This document shows positions 1-5,792 of a stretch of DNA of 16,760 nt, one piece after another (position 1 is the first letter of the stretch; each line of letters starts with the position of its first letter). The stretch is from positions 1-16,760 of the forward strand of contig DATLBY010000034.1 of the NCBI GenBank assembly GCA_035526665.1, in the 5' to 3' direction. This stretch comes from DATLBY01 sp035526665 (lineage in GTDB: Bacteria; Acidobacteriota; Terriglobia; Bryobacterales; Bryobacteraceae). Made by a program: the position numbers and the translations under genes. Under the pieces are notes generated by a model that saw nothing but the letters and a program-made list of their open reading frames with translations, ran no database searches and had not been told where the DNA came from.

Positions 1-95
1 TGGCGGAAGCTAGTGGGAGTCGAACCCACCTGCGACACGGAGTGCCGCACGCTGGTTTTGAAGACCAGGCCCAGCACCAGCCAAGACTAGCTTCC
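1..95 (-). tRNA. selC: tRNA-Sec (UCA anticodon), selenocysteine tRNA
   Basis: Read on the minus strand, the sequence folds as a selenocysteine tRNA. It has an 8-bp acceptor stem (GGAAGCTA with TAGCTTCC), a 6-bp D stem with a 4-base loop, an anticodon stem CTGGT/ACCAG around CTTCAAA (anticodon UCA), a long variable arm, a 5-bp T stem with TTCGACT, a G discriminator and an encoded CCA at bases 1-3. The 8+5 acceptor/T-stem layout and UCA anticodon separate it from tRNA-Ser. It implies that the organism decodes UGA as selenocysteine; selA, selB and selD must lie outside the window. It starts 10 bases after the stop of the upstream beta-barrel gene on the same strand. Confidence 0.96.
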
Positions 96-105
96 ACCGC
101 CCAGT

Positions 106-582
106 CTAGCGGAACGTCACCCCGAACCGAAAGCCCCAATAGTGGACCGACTTGCTGTCTCTTGCGTACACGTGGTCTCGAAACTCCACCTTCGCTCCCA
201 GGTGCTCCGACAGCCAATAATTCAACCCGGCGCCGTAGTTAAAAAGATTCGCGGTATCCGTGCGGAATAGCAGTGTGTAGCCGGCCGTCACAAACGGATC
301 GGCTTTTCCCCGGCGGTCCAAAAAGTGATAGTACCCGTTCGGCGACACCAGGCCCAATCCAGAATTGAAATGTCCCGTTTGACCCAGATATCCGACTTCA
401 ATCCCCACGCCGATCCCCGGGGAAAACACCTTTTCCCCACCCGCTCCTAGATGGAATGTTCTATTGGTATATCCGGATGCAGCGGTACCGCCGGGTCCGG
501 CGAACACATATCCATGAGAGCCCTGCCCCCACAAGCCTGAACAAGTGGCTAAACCCAGCAACAGAAGCCACAATCTAGTCAT
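106..582 (-). CDS. Small outer-membrane beta-barrel protein
   Basis: This 158-residue protein has a clear signal peptide (residues 1 to about 19, MTRLWLLLLGLATCSGLWG, leucine-rich core). The rest consists of alternating short strands rich in Gly, Tyr, Phe and Thr, with motifs such as VGIEVGYLGQ and HYWGFRFGVTFR. This fits an 8-strand barrel of the OmpA/OmpW-like size class, inserted in the outer membrane; the C-terminus ends in F-R rather than the usual terminal F. No catalytic motif is visible and the precise role is unknown. The start codon overlaps the stop of the upstream HD-domain gene (ATGA), which suggests translational coupling. The selenocysteine tRNA follows 10 bases after the stop codon. 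Confidence 0.8.
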   Translation of the reverse strand: MTRLWLLLLGLATCSGLWGQGSHGYVFAGPGGTAASGYTNRTFHLGAGGEKVFSPGIGVGIEVGYLGQTGHFNSGLGLVSPNGYYHFLDRRGKADPFVTAGYTLLFRTDTANLFNYGAGLNYWLSEHLGAKVEFRDHVYARDSKSVHYWGFRFGVTFR

Positions 583-1142
583 AAACTTCCTTTCAAACCA
601 AGCTCCGCGGCGCGGGCCTGCATGGCGTCAATGCAGAACTCAATATGCGCATCCAGATCCACTCCCAGTTCCGCCGCTCCATTCACAATATCGTCGCGGT
701 TGACCGACCTGGCGAATCCTTTGTCCTTCAACTTTTTTCTCACCGATTTAGTGTCCACTTCGAGAATGCTTCGGGACGGCTTCACATAGGAGACTGCCGT
801 CAGGAAGCCTGCCAGCTCATCACAGGCAAAGAGCGTTTTCTCGAGCAGAGACTCGCGCGGAACGCCGCTGTAGTTGGCGTGGGAAAGAATGGCGCGGCGG
901 ACGTCGTCGCCGACTCCGCGTTCGGCCAGGATCAGCTCCCCCTTCATGGGATGATCGGGAGCGTCGGGATGCATCTCATAATCGAAATCGTGCAGCAGCG
1001 CCGTGACCGACCACTTGGTCTCATCCTCCCCGAATTTGCGTGCGTAGGCCGCTACGCACGCCTCCACCGCCATAGCGTGCTTTCGTAGGCTTTCCGACTT
1101 AGTAAACTCATGCAGAATGGCTGTTGCCTGCTCTCTGTTCAT
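579..1142 (-). CDS. HD-superfamily phosphohydrolase (predicted)
   Basis: This 187-residue cytosolic protein carries the HD metal-binding pattern: His22 (SLRKH), His51-Asp52 (LLHDFDYE), His88 (ILSHANY) and Asp108 (FACDEL). From memory this N-terminus (NREQATAILHEFTKSESLRK) is typical of a widespread family of stand-alone HD hydrolases of about 185-190 residues, which also share the C-terminal stretch on Lys-rich SVRKKLKDKGFARSVNR. The family substrate is not established; related HD proteins hydrolyse phosphomonoesters or nucleotides. The start at 1142 is supported by family N-terminus length; an AGGAG lies almost directly against the ATG, which is closer than usual. The gene is first of a probable HD - beta-barrel - selC unit and is divergent from tRNA-Ala. 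Confidence 0.85.
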   Translation of the reverse strand: MNREQATAILHEFTKSESLRKHAMAVEACVAAYARKFGEDETKWSVTALLHDFDYEMHPDAPDHPMKGELILAERGVGDDVRRAILSHANYSGVPRESLLEKTLFACDELAGFLTAVSYVKPSRSILEVDTKSVRKKLKDKGFARSVNRDDIVNGAAELGVDLDAHIEFCIDAMQARAAELGLKGSL

Positions 1143-1177
1143 TCTCCTGTGTTAACATGAAACAGAACCTTCCTTGT

Positions 1178-1253
1178 GGGCCTGTGGCGCAGTTGGGAGC
1201 GCGCTTCCATGGCATGGAAGAGGTCGACGGTTCGAACCCGTCCAGGTCCACCA
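1178..1253 (+). tRNA. tRNA-Ala (GGC anticodon)
   Basis: The 76 bases fold as a standard tRNA: acceptor GGGCCTG with CAGGTCC (one G-U pair), D arm GCGC/GCGC, anticodon stem CTTCC/GGAAG around ATGGCAT giving GGC, T arm GACGG TTCGAAC CCGTC, discriminator A and encoded CCA. The overall sequence is close to the bacterial tRNA-Ala(GGC) pattern. The downstream 2 kb holds decayed genes and a toxin-antitoxin pair, consistent with a tRNA-flanking accessory site. I did not find a second copy of the tRNA 3' end in the window that would mark an att repeat. Confidence 0.96.
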
Positions 1254-1344
1254 AACTCCTCAAACTTTACGAATAATTCGCTCTCCCAGATAAAACAAGG
1301 CCGTGCGCAACCCGGAATCGTCCCGTTTGAAACTTTTTTGGGCG

Positions 1345-1386
1345 AACCTCCGAGGGTAAGATCGAAAACATCCGTCGTCGGAGGTT
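1345..1386 (+). promoter_or_regulatory. Inverted repeat covering the ribosome binding site of the 1394 gene
   Basis: A perfect 9-bp inverted repeat (AACCTCCGA at 1345-1353, TCGGAGGTT at 1378-1386) brackets a 24-base loop. The right arm contains GGAGG (1380-1384), the best Shine-Dalgarno candidate for the ATG at 1394, 9 bases away. In RNA, the left arm would pair with it and hide it. A regulatory role is inference; the repeat itself is directly visible. Confidence 0.45.
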
Positions 1387-1393
1387 AAGGCAG

Positions 1394-1884
1394 ATGAAGT
1401 CTCGGACTCGTTTCTGGGCCAGCCTGTTAGGCGTTGTCCTCGCAAGTTCCGCGTTCGCGCAATCCGAGCCGGTGATCACCATAGACAAGGTGATGACCGG
1501 AGAGGAACTACGAACCACCGGTATCGGTAGCCTTACGGCTGCTCAGCGTGCGGCCTTGGATCATTGGCTGTCGGCGTACACCGTGCAGGTCCTCCAATAC
1601 ACTCAAGCCTCAGGCAAACCTGCCGCGTCCACTCCGGGGACCTACGTGGGAAGTGGTGGTGGACATTGGATCAAATCGAAAGCGGACAACGGCGGCATCA
1701 TCAGCCTGGAGGACGGTTCAATGTGGGCAATCAATTCGATTGACCGCATAATACGTTCCTCTGGTTGCCCATTACCAATATGACGGTCATTAAGGCGAGT
1801 TCGCCTATCGGCGACTACAAGTACACGCTGATCAATACGGATGACGGGGAGAAGGCGCTTGCAAAATATCTGGGTAAGCAATAG
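1394..1884 (+). pseudogene. Exported hypothetical protein, broken by one frameshift
   Basis: The reading frame begins at ATG 1394 with a clear signal peptide (KSRTRFWASLLGVVLASSAFAQ, cleavage after SAFA). It runs as a small periplasmic protein to about base 1745, then meets a stop at 1781-1783. In another frame, coding character continues from about base 1753 (FLWLPITNMTVIKASS, then YTLINTDDGEKALAKYLG) to a TAG at 1882-1884. One base appears to be missing around 1745-1752 (between GACCGC and ACGTTC); restoring it gives about 163 residues. The repaired region looks like a family with a compact beta-rich C-terminal domain that I recall from environmental bacteria but cannot name. No slippery heptamer is seen, so programmed frameshifting is unlikely. 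A sequencing error is the main alternative to real decay. Confidence 0.65.
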
Positions 1885-1887
1885 GAG

Positions 1888-2075
1888 ATGAAGATGGCCA
1901 CGATCAGCCGGGCCTGAAATGGTACACCGAGATCAGCGCTGCGAAGAACCTCCGTTTGCGTCAGTGCATCGGTGTCCGCGCTATTACGCAAGCACGGCGC
2001 TCCTCGGTGAGGTCGGCGTGACAACTTCCATGGACCCAGAAGAGGACTAGCGTTTGCTTGAGAAGTGGAAACATA
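1888..2075 (+). pseudogene. Remnant of a Cys-containing conserved hypothetical ORF
   Basis: An AGGAG at 1883-1887 precedes ATG 1888, but coding character is split. One frame gives GLKWYTEISAAKNL (1911-1952). A second frame from 1949 gives PPFASVHRCPRYYASTALLG (1949-2008), continues as EVGVTTSMDPEED, and then hits TAG at 2048-2050, after which RLLEKWKH resumes in the same frame. The joined pattern, WYxEIS then CPFASVxRCPRYY and LLGExGxT, is one I recall from uncharacterised bacterial proteins. The in-frame stop is UAG, so it cannot be a selenocysteine codon. At least one frameshift and one nonsense codon make this a decayed gene; it may be the N-terminal part of the following HEPN-like remnant. 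Confidence 0.55.
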
Positions 2076-2408
2076 GAACGCAAAGGCGCCAACCGGTGGG
2101 AGGATGCAGTGCCCGCCAGCGTGCGAAAGCGGGTCGAGAACAAGAAGACTGAGATCGAGAGCAATAAATGGCACCAGGAGACGATGGGGGCAGACATCAC
2201 CATACTCTTTTCGGGGACCTCTCCTCGATCATAATTGCCCAGTGGCAAGAGTTTGAAGAACTGTTCCCTGAATTAGCATTGGGTACAGGTGCGGTTGAAC
2301 GAATTAGAGAGGTCGCGCAATGTCATCGCTCACGGAAATGAATTGCCAGACTCTGAAATCGAACGCCTTGAACAGTACCTTAGTGATTGGGTACGGCAAG
2401 TGCCCTAA
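2076..2408 (+). pseudogene. Decayed HEPN-domain protein remnant (RNxxxH motif, Swt1-like)
   Basis: Three successive frames join into one protein-like sequence. Bases 2076-2194 give ANRWEDAVPASVRKRVENKK and onward to WHQETMGAD. Bases 2192-2314 give HHTLFGDLSSIIIAQWQEFE and onward to AVERIREV. Bases 2316-2408 give RNVIAHGNELPDSEIERLEQ and end YLSDWVRQVP-stop. The RNVIAH segment matches the RNxxxH signature of HEPN ribonuclease domains, and the order FGDL..II..W..F....ERIREVRNVIAH resembles HEPN domains annotated as Swt1-type. HEPN proteins are typical toxins or defence effectors. Two frameshifts (near 2193 and 2315) should abolish a functional product. Family assignment is from motif memory, without a search. 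Confidence 0.55.
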
Positions 2409-2505
2409 CCGACTGCATTTGATCGTCATGCAGCCCTCAGCCCCGACAACAAAGTATCCTTCGCTAAAGATTTGCAAGAGACGGCTTCGGATGCCAGCCC
2501 GCAGC

Positions 2506-2790
2506 TCAGCCGAATAGTTCGCTATGTGAACCCAGCCGCGCCAGACGTAGGGTGTCGGCACCGGGCTTACTGTAGATCAGCAGCAGGTCGGGCTTGATGT
2601 GGCATTCGCGGTAGCCCGCCCAGTCGCCGCTCAACCCGTGGTCCCGGTTTTTATTTGGTAAGACTTGATCGGACAGCAGTCGCGTAACCACGGTTGCCAC
2701 AAGCGAATCCAAATCATTGCGGTGGCGCGGTGCGTCCTTCGCACGCTTGAAGTCACGCTTGAATGCCGAGGACCGTTCAATCGTCCTCAT
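2506..2790 (-). CDS. yafQ: YafQ-family mRNA interferase toxin
   Basis: This 94-residue protein aligns along its length with E. coli YafQ, a ribosome-dependent endoribonuclease of the RelE superfamily that cleaves translated mRNA. Catalytic positions visible here are His51 (RDH), His64 and Asp68 (CHIKPD), His89 (LGSHSELF) and Phe93. The tryptophan that follows the aspartate in E. coli (W68) is leucine here (L69). The gene overlaps the 3' end of the antitoxin gene by 14 bases, the usual antitoxin-first order. Control would be by the antitoxin-toxin complex at the operator upstream of the antitoxin gene. All expected features suggest a functional toxin. Confidence 0.9.
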   Translation of the reverse strand: MRTIERSSAFKRDFKRAKDAPRHRNDLDSLVATVVTRLLSDQVLPNKNRDHGLSGDWAGYRECHIKPDLLLIYSKPGADTLRLARLGSHSELFG

Positions 2791-3043
2791 TCAAGTCAGC
2801 TATTAGTGCAGCCGTACTGGTGAAGCGTTTGCCTTTTCCCGCCTCAAGTTCGACAATCGCCTTGCGCGTAGTCGCATTCGGCGCCTTCACCTCGAAGGGT
2901 AAACGACGCTCATCCACGACACGCAACATGAGCATGCGGATAGCATCCGAGATGGATAGTCCCATTGCGGCGAGAGCATCACCGGCGCGTTTCTTGGTAG
3001 CGCTGTCGATGCGAGCACGAACGTAGGTGTCCGCAGTCTTCAT
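2777..3043 (-). CDS. dinJ: DinJ/RelB-family antitoxin
   Basis: This 88-residue protein has an N-terminal ribbon-helix-helix DNA-binding region (TADTYVRARIDSATKKRAGD followed by LAAMGLSISDAIRMLMLRVV). Its C-terminal half is charged and is expected to wrap around and neutralise YafQ. The region ADTYVRARID then LGLS-type helix is characteristic of DinJ. A GGGAGG (3050-3055) lies 6 bases before the ATG at 3043, fixing the start. The gene is first in a two-gene unit with the toxin, and it is preceded by a 27-bp palindrome overlapping the promoter, which fits conditional autorepression. Confidence 0.9.
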   Translation of the reverse strand: MKTADTYVRARIDSATKKRAGDALAAMGLSISDAIRMLMLRVVDERRLPFEVKAPNATTRKAIVELEAGKGKRFTSTAALIADLNEDD

Positions 3044-3076
3044 GTTAGGCCTCCCTCAAATTCGGTCCTCACGTCT

Positions 3077-3107
3077 CATTGTAGTCGCATTGCGACTACA
3101 ATGTAAA
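3077..3107 (-). promoter_or_regulatory. dinJ-yafQ promoter and palindromic operator
   Basis: Bases 3077-3103 form a palindrome with 13-base arms (CATTGTAGTCGCA and TGCGACTACAATG) around a single T. On the minus strand a promoter sits across it: -35 TTTACA (3107-3102) and -10 TACAAT (3083-3078), separated by 18 bases. Repressor bound to the palindrome would cover both promoter boxes. The geometry is that of an autoregulated toxin-antitoxin operon; binding itself is inferred. Confidence 0.8.
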
Positions 3108-3203
3108 CCACCACCCTAAGTTCCTGCCCGATCCCCCGCCGCCCGTTTCGCGAGAGAGTACGCGACTCCCAGCTTACATGGGATCAGCTTATACCGAAAT
3201 CTC

Positions 3204-3229
3204 TTGTTGTCTGCTCCAGCAGACAACAA
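3204..3229. repeat. Orphan 26-bp palindrome
   Basis: Two perfect 12-base arms (TTGTTGTCTGCT at 3204-3215 and AGCAGACAACAA at 3218-3229) surround a CC centre. No T-tract follows on either strand, so it does not look like an intrinsic terminator. The shape is that of a dimeric regulator site, but no intact gene is adjacent. It differs in sequence from the dinJ operator 100 bases away. Confidence 0.7.
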
Positions 3230-3321
3230 TCACCACAGCCTGCAACCGCGCGCGAGGAGCACGCCATGGACCAGTCGCCAATGTGGAGTCCTAGAGTCCG
3301 CGCGGAGTCCAGACGCCCAAA

Positions 3322-3340
3322 TGGACGCCCGTGGCGTCCA
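3322..3340. repeat. Short GC-rich hairpin
   Basis: Perfect 8-base arms TGGACGCC (3322-3329) and GGCGTCCA (3333-3340) flank a CGT loop. No T-tract follows. Related GAGTCC and GACGCC words recur just upstream (3283-3316), so it may be part of a degenerate repeat patch. Confidence 0.5.
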
Positions 3341-3725
3341 CGGCGTAATAGGCTAATTCTCGTGTTTCACTCGTTCATGACTGCAAGTGATTGATAATTC
3401 TTAAATGGCATGGGAAGGTTGCGCTCTCTTCGATACTCGAGATAGTAGGACGCTCTTGCGAATCTCCTAGGGGCACGCTAACAGGCGGCAGTGAACAATT
3501 CATTGGTCATCGATTGTCCAAAGTTGCATCATTAGGTGTCCTATCCAACCCAGCCTTGGACAGAGAAGGACGCTCAACAGAGCTGACCGCAATCGGGTCC
3601 GGCGCCAGCCAAGGCGAGCATCTCCGCCGGGTCTAGCGCGTGTGCGGTCTGTCTTTTTTGCTCCTCCGCCCGAGCCGCGCGCCGCCAGGCGCAACTCGTC
3701 GTAGCGGCTTGGGAGTTGGCGATCC

Positions 3726-3747
3726 TTCACAAAACGAATTTTGTGAA
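3726..3747. repeat. Inverted repeat upstream of the TPR gene
   Basis: Perfect 9-base arms TTCACAAAA (3726-3734) and TTTTGTGAA (3739-3747) surround CGAA. The repeat ends 11 bases before the ATG at 3759, so it could be an operator or a 5' untranslated hairpin for that gene. The AT-rich stem without a GC core makes a terminator less likely. Confidence 0.5.
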
Positions 3748-3758
3748 ATCATGGAAGC

Positions 3759-4256
3759 ATGACCGCACGATTCGGTTGCTGGCTGCCAAGCTTGTGGGTG
3801 CTCGTTGCGCCTGCTATCTCTTGTGCGCAGGACAGCGCTGCGGAGGCCATTGCGCCTTCAGCAAAACGAGTGGTAAAAACCGAACGCCAAAAATGGACCG
3901 CATTAAGAGATGCGAGACGGCTGAGTGAAAGAGCTGAAGTTTATGAAAAGCAGGGAAAAGCAAGCGAGGCCGAACATATGGCCGAGGAGGCGCTCGCGCT
4001 GGAACAGCAAGTGCGCGGCCCTTGGCACATCGCCGTGGCTAGCAGGCTCGATCACGTTGCGGACCTGTACACTGCCCACAAAAAAGAGAGGGCTGCCGAG
4101 GCATTATACGAACGCGCCAGAGCCATCCGCGAACGAGCCCTCAGCACACACCCGGACGTTTACGAGCGTGACGGCGGCGAATTACGTCCGAAACGGAGTC
4201 AGCCAGCCGAAAAGTCCGTCCCCAACCCACCGGCATCGGCTGCGGAAAAGCCATAG
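3759..4256 (+). CDS. Exported tetratricopeptide-repeat protein
   Basis: This 165-residue protein begins with a signal peptide (residues 1 to about 23, hydrophobic core LWVLVAPAI). The sequence AISC could also be a weak lipobox with Cys22. A helical region follows with two TPR-like units (about 54-87 and 96-129). The spacing and the motif YTAHKKERAAEALYERARAI resemble the 42-residue kinesin-light-chain type of TPR. The tail from 135 is Pro, Lys and Ser rich. The role is probably protein binding in the periplasm; no partner can be named. The ribosome binding site is weak (GGAAG 2-3 bases from the ATG). The gene is convergent with the lpxD unit, 36 bases between stops. Confidence 0.7.
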   Translation: MTARFGCWLPSLWVLVAPAISCAQDSAAEAIAPSAKRVVKTERQKWTALRDARRLSERAEVYEKQGKASEAEHMAEEALALEQQVRGPWHIAVASRLDHVADLYTAHKKERAAEALYERARAIRERALSTHPDVYERDGGELRPKRSQPAEKSVPNPPASAAEKP

Positions 4257-4292
4257 GTTTCCCATACGGAAGGCCCGCCTCAGACTGGCAAG

Positions 4293-4739
4293 TCAAGGCT
4301 GCCTACGAATCCACGCAATAGCCTCCGCCACACTCATCCGCAGCGGACTCCGGGCTAGCGATTCGCCGGATGGTTTGCAATCGGCAATGGAAGAATCTGT
4401 CAGGAACACGATCACGTCCGGCGCCACCACGCTCACCGCCATATTCGATTCCAGAATCCAGTTGCCCGCGGGAATGCGCGCCAGCGCTTCGGGTAGCTGA
4501 CCACCAGCGCATCGAATCCAAAGCGCCTGCGACGCTCCCGCTTCTAAAAAGCGTCCGCTGTCAGTGCCGGGTCCGGCAGCCGTCTCCTGAAACACAACGG
4601 GCGATCTGAGATCCGCTCCGTGGCCGTGTGAAGAAATCTTGCTTGCAATCCACTCGCGGTCCGGCGTGGCGCGGATGATCTCGCAAACCGCGGAGGTCTT
4701 GCCGATATTACGGCTTTGGCCTCCCACTACGACAATCAT
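4293..4739 (-). CDS. MobB-like P-loop NTP-binding protein
   Basis: This 148-residue cytosolic protein starts MIVVVGGQSRNIGKTS, with a Walker A loop at residues 6-15 (Gly13-Lys14-Thr15). Later motifs are SKISSHGHG, a mid-segment LWIRC, and ESNMAVSVVAPDVIVFLTD followed by ADCKPS. The start and length resemble MobB-type GTP-binding proteins of molybdopterin nucleotide metabolism, but genuine MobB is usually longer (about 170) and lies with mob or moe genes. Here the start overlaps the lpxD stop by ATGA, pointing to co-translation with lipid A synthesis. The frame stays open upstream inside lpxD, but that extension is antisense-like low-complexity sequence and is excluded. True function is uncertain. 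Confidence 0.75.
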   Translation of the reverse strand: MIVVVGGQSRNIGKTSAVCEIIRATPDREWIASKISSHGHGADLRSPVVFQETAAGPGTDSGRFLEAGASQALWIRCAGGQLPEALARIPAGNWILESNMAVSVVAPDVIVFLTDSSIADCKPSGESLARSPLRMSVAEAIAWIRRQP

Positions 4740-5758
4740 TTCGTTTCCAGAGCCGCCAGCCGCCGCCTTAGCTCCGTCACCTCTTTGCGCATGTCGCCGA
4801 TGCGATGGATGTTGGCGAGCTGCTCCAGATGGTCGCGCAGCGGGCGCGCCGGCGTTCCCCACATCACGTGCCCGGCATGCACGATCTTCGACGTAAGAAC
4901 GCCTGATCCGGATCCCAGAACGGCCCTGGCTTCGATCCGCGCTTTGTCTCCGATCCCCACCTGTCCGCCGATCACCGCGTAATCGCCCACTACAACGCCG
5001 CCGGACAAACCGGTCTGCGCCGCAATCACGACGTGCTTCCCAATCCGGCAATTGTGCCCGATGTGCACCATGTTGTCGAGTTTGGCGCCATCGCCTATAG
5101 ATGTGACTCCCAGGGCCGCGCGGTCGATGCAGGAGTTCGCGCCCACCTCCACGGCATCACCAAGAACCACACGGCCCACCTGAGGAAACTTTTCGTAGTG
5201 ATCTCCAGCCAGGATGAAACCAAAACCATCCGCGCCGAGCACGGAACCCGAATGTAGGATGCACCCGCGCCCAAGCTCGACCTCATCGTAGAGAGTGACG
5301 TTCGCATGCAAGACACAATTCTCCCCGATCAACACCCGGGAGCCGATCGAACACCCCGGCCCGATGCTGGTCCCCGCTCCAATTCGCGTGTCTTGCCCGA
5401 TACTGGCGTGCGCGCCGACACTGCACGACGGATCTACGGCGGCGCCGTCCGCTATCATGGCAGTTCCATGGATGGAAGGCACTATTGCCGGCCGTGGATA
5501 CAAATGGGCAACAATGGCGGCGAATGCAGCGCGGGGTTGAGCGGCGCGAATCAGCGCCCGTCCCCCGCCGGGGAAATCAGGAGGAACCACCAGACATCCG
5601 GCCGCCGACACATGAGACTGCTCAGCAGCCTTCCGGTTGCCCACGAACGAAATGTCGGCGCATCCCGCGGCCTCCAGGGGAGCCGCCCCCGTTATGTCCT
5701 TTTCGCCGTCCCCTTCGAAAGTGCATCCCAGCAGATCGGCTAATTCGCGAACGCGCAC
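4736..5758 (-). CDS. lpxD: UDP-3-O-(3-hydroxyacyl)glucosamine N-acyltransferase
   Basis: LpxD adds the second 3-hydroxyacyl chain, carried on ACP, to the 2-amino group of UDP-3-O-acylglucosamine in lipid A synthesis. From the chosen GTG start the protein has 340 residues, like other LpxD proteins. It has an N-terminal uridine-binding domain (VRELADLLGCTFEGDG, then ISFVGN), a left-handed beta-helix of hexapeptide repeats (about 100-290), the GADGFGF motif and the catalytic histidine in VHIGHNCRIG (about residue 235). A C-terminal helix (DMRKEVTELRRRLAALE) follows. The open frame extends to 5854, but AAGGAG (5765-5770) lies 6 bases before GTG 5758, and the upstream part overlaps lpxA. It is coupled to the P-loop gene downstream. 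Confidence 0.93.
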   Translation of the reverse strand: MRVRELADLLGCTFEGDGEKDITGAAPLEAAGCADISFVGNRKAAEQSHVSAAGCLVVPPDFPGGGRALIRAAQPRAAFAAIVAHLYPRPAIVPSIHGTAMIADGAAVDPSCSVGAHASIGQDTRIGAGTSIGPGCSIGSRVLIGENCVLHANVTLYDEVELGRGCILHSGSVLGADGFGFILAGDHYEKFPQVGRVVLGDAVEVGANSCIDRAALGVTSIGDGAKLDNMVHIGHNCRIGKHVVIAAQTGLSGGVVVGDYAVIGGQVGIGDKARIEARAVLGSGSGVLTSKIVHAGHVMWGTPARPLRDHLEQLANIHRIGDMRKEVTELRRRLAALETK

Positions 5759-5764
5759 GGCATT

Positions 5765-5770
5765 CTCCTT
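5765..5770 (-). promoter_or_regulatory. Shine-Dalgarno site that sets the lpxD start
   Basis: AAGGAG on the minus strand, 6 bases before GTG 5758. It decides for the GTG start over upstream in-frame ATG codons at 5854 and 5800, which would place the start within lpxA and add residues not found in LpxD proteins. Confidence 0.8.
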
Positions 5771-5792
5771 GACTCCCGTATGATACAAAGGA

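Larger units (their letters stand above)
3104..3758. other. 655-base stretch with no recognisable gene
   Basis: I see no convincing gene here on either strand; open frames are short and lack ribosome binding sites or familiar motifs. It contains three clean inverted repeats (3204-3229, 3322-3340, 3726-3747), three copies of GAGTCC within 3280-3310, and a run of six T at about 3654-3659 without a strong hairpin before it. Base composition between 3370 and 3560 is less GC-rich than the flanking housekeeping genes. It may be the edge of a decayed accessory element. Confidence 0.5.

Noticed and set aside
1740..1760. Programmed frameshift in the exported protein gene
   Set aside because: No slippery heptamer or strong downstream structure is seen, and neighbouring ORFs are also broken, so random indel is simpler.
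2048..2050. In-frame stop as a selenocysteine codon, given selC in the window
   Set aside because: The codon is TAG, not TGA, and other frameshifts exist in the same remnant.
3077..3229. The two palindromes as transposon ends or a CRISPR array
   Set aside because: They differ in sequence, are single copies, show no target duplication and have no spacer-repeat periodicity.
3640..3665. T-run near 3654 as an intrinsic terminator
   Set aside because: The six-T run is not preceded by a stable GC-rich hairpin.
3391..3730. Short overlapping ORFs on both strands in the intergenic region
   Set aside because: No ribosome binding sites, no familiar motifs and no consistent coding bias; not supportable as genes.
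4740..5051. N-terminal extension of the MobB-like frame up to 5051
   Set aside because: The extension lies wholly within lpxD on the same strand and is Arg/Ala-rich without motifs; the Walker A protein begins naturally at ATG 4739 with an ATGA overlap.
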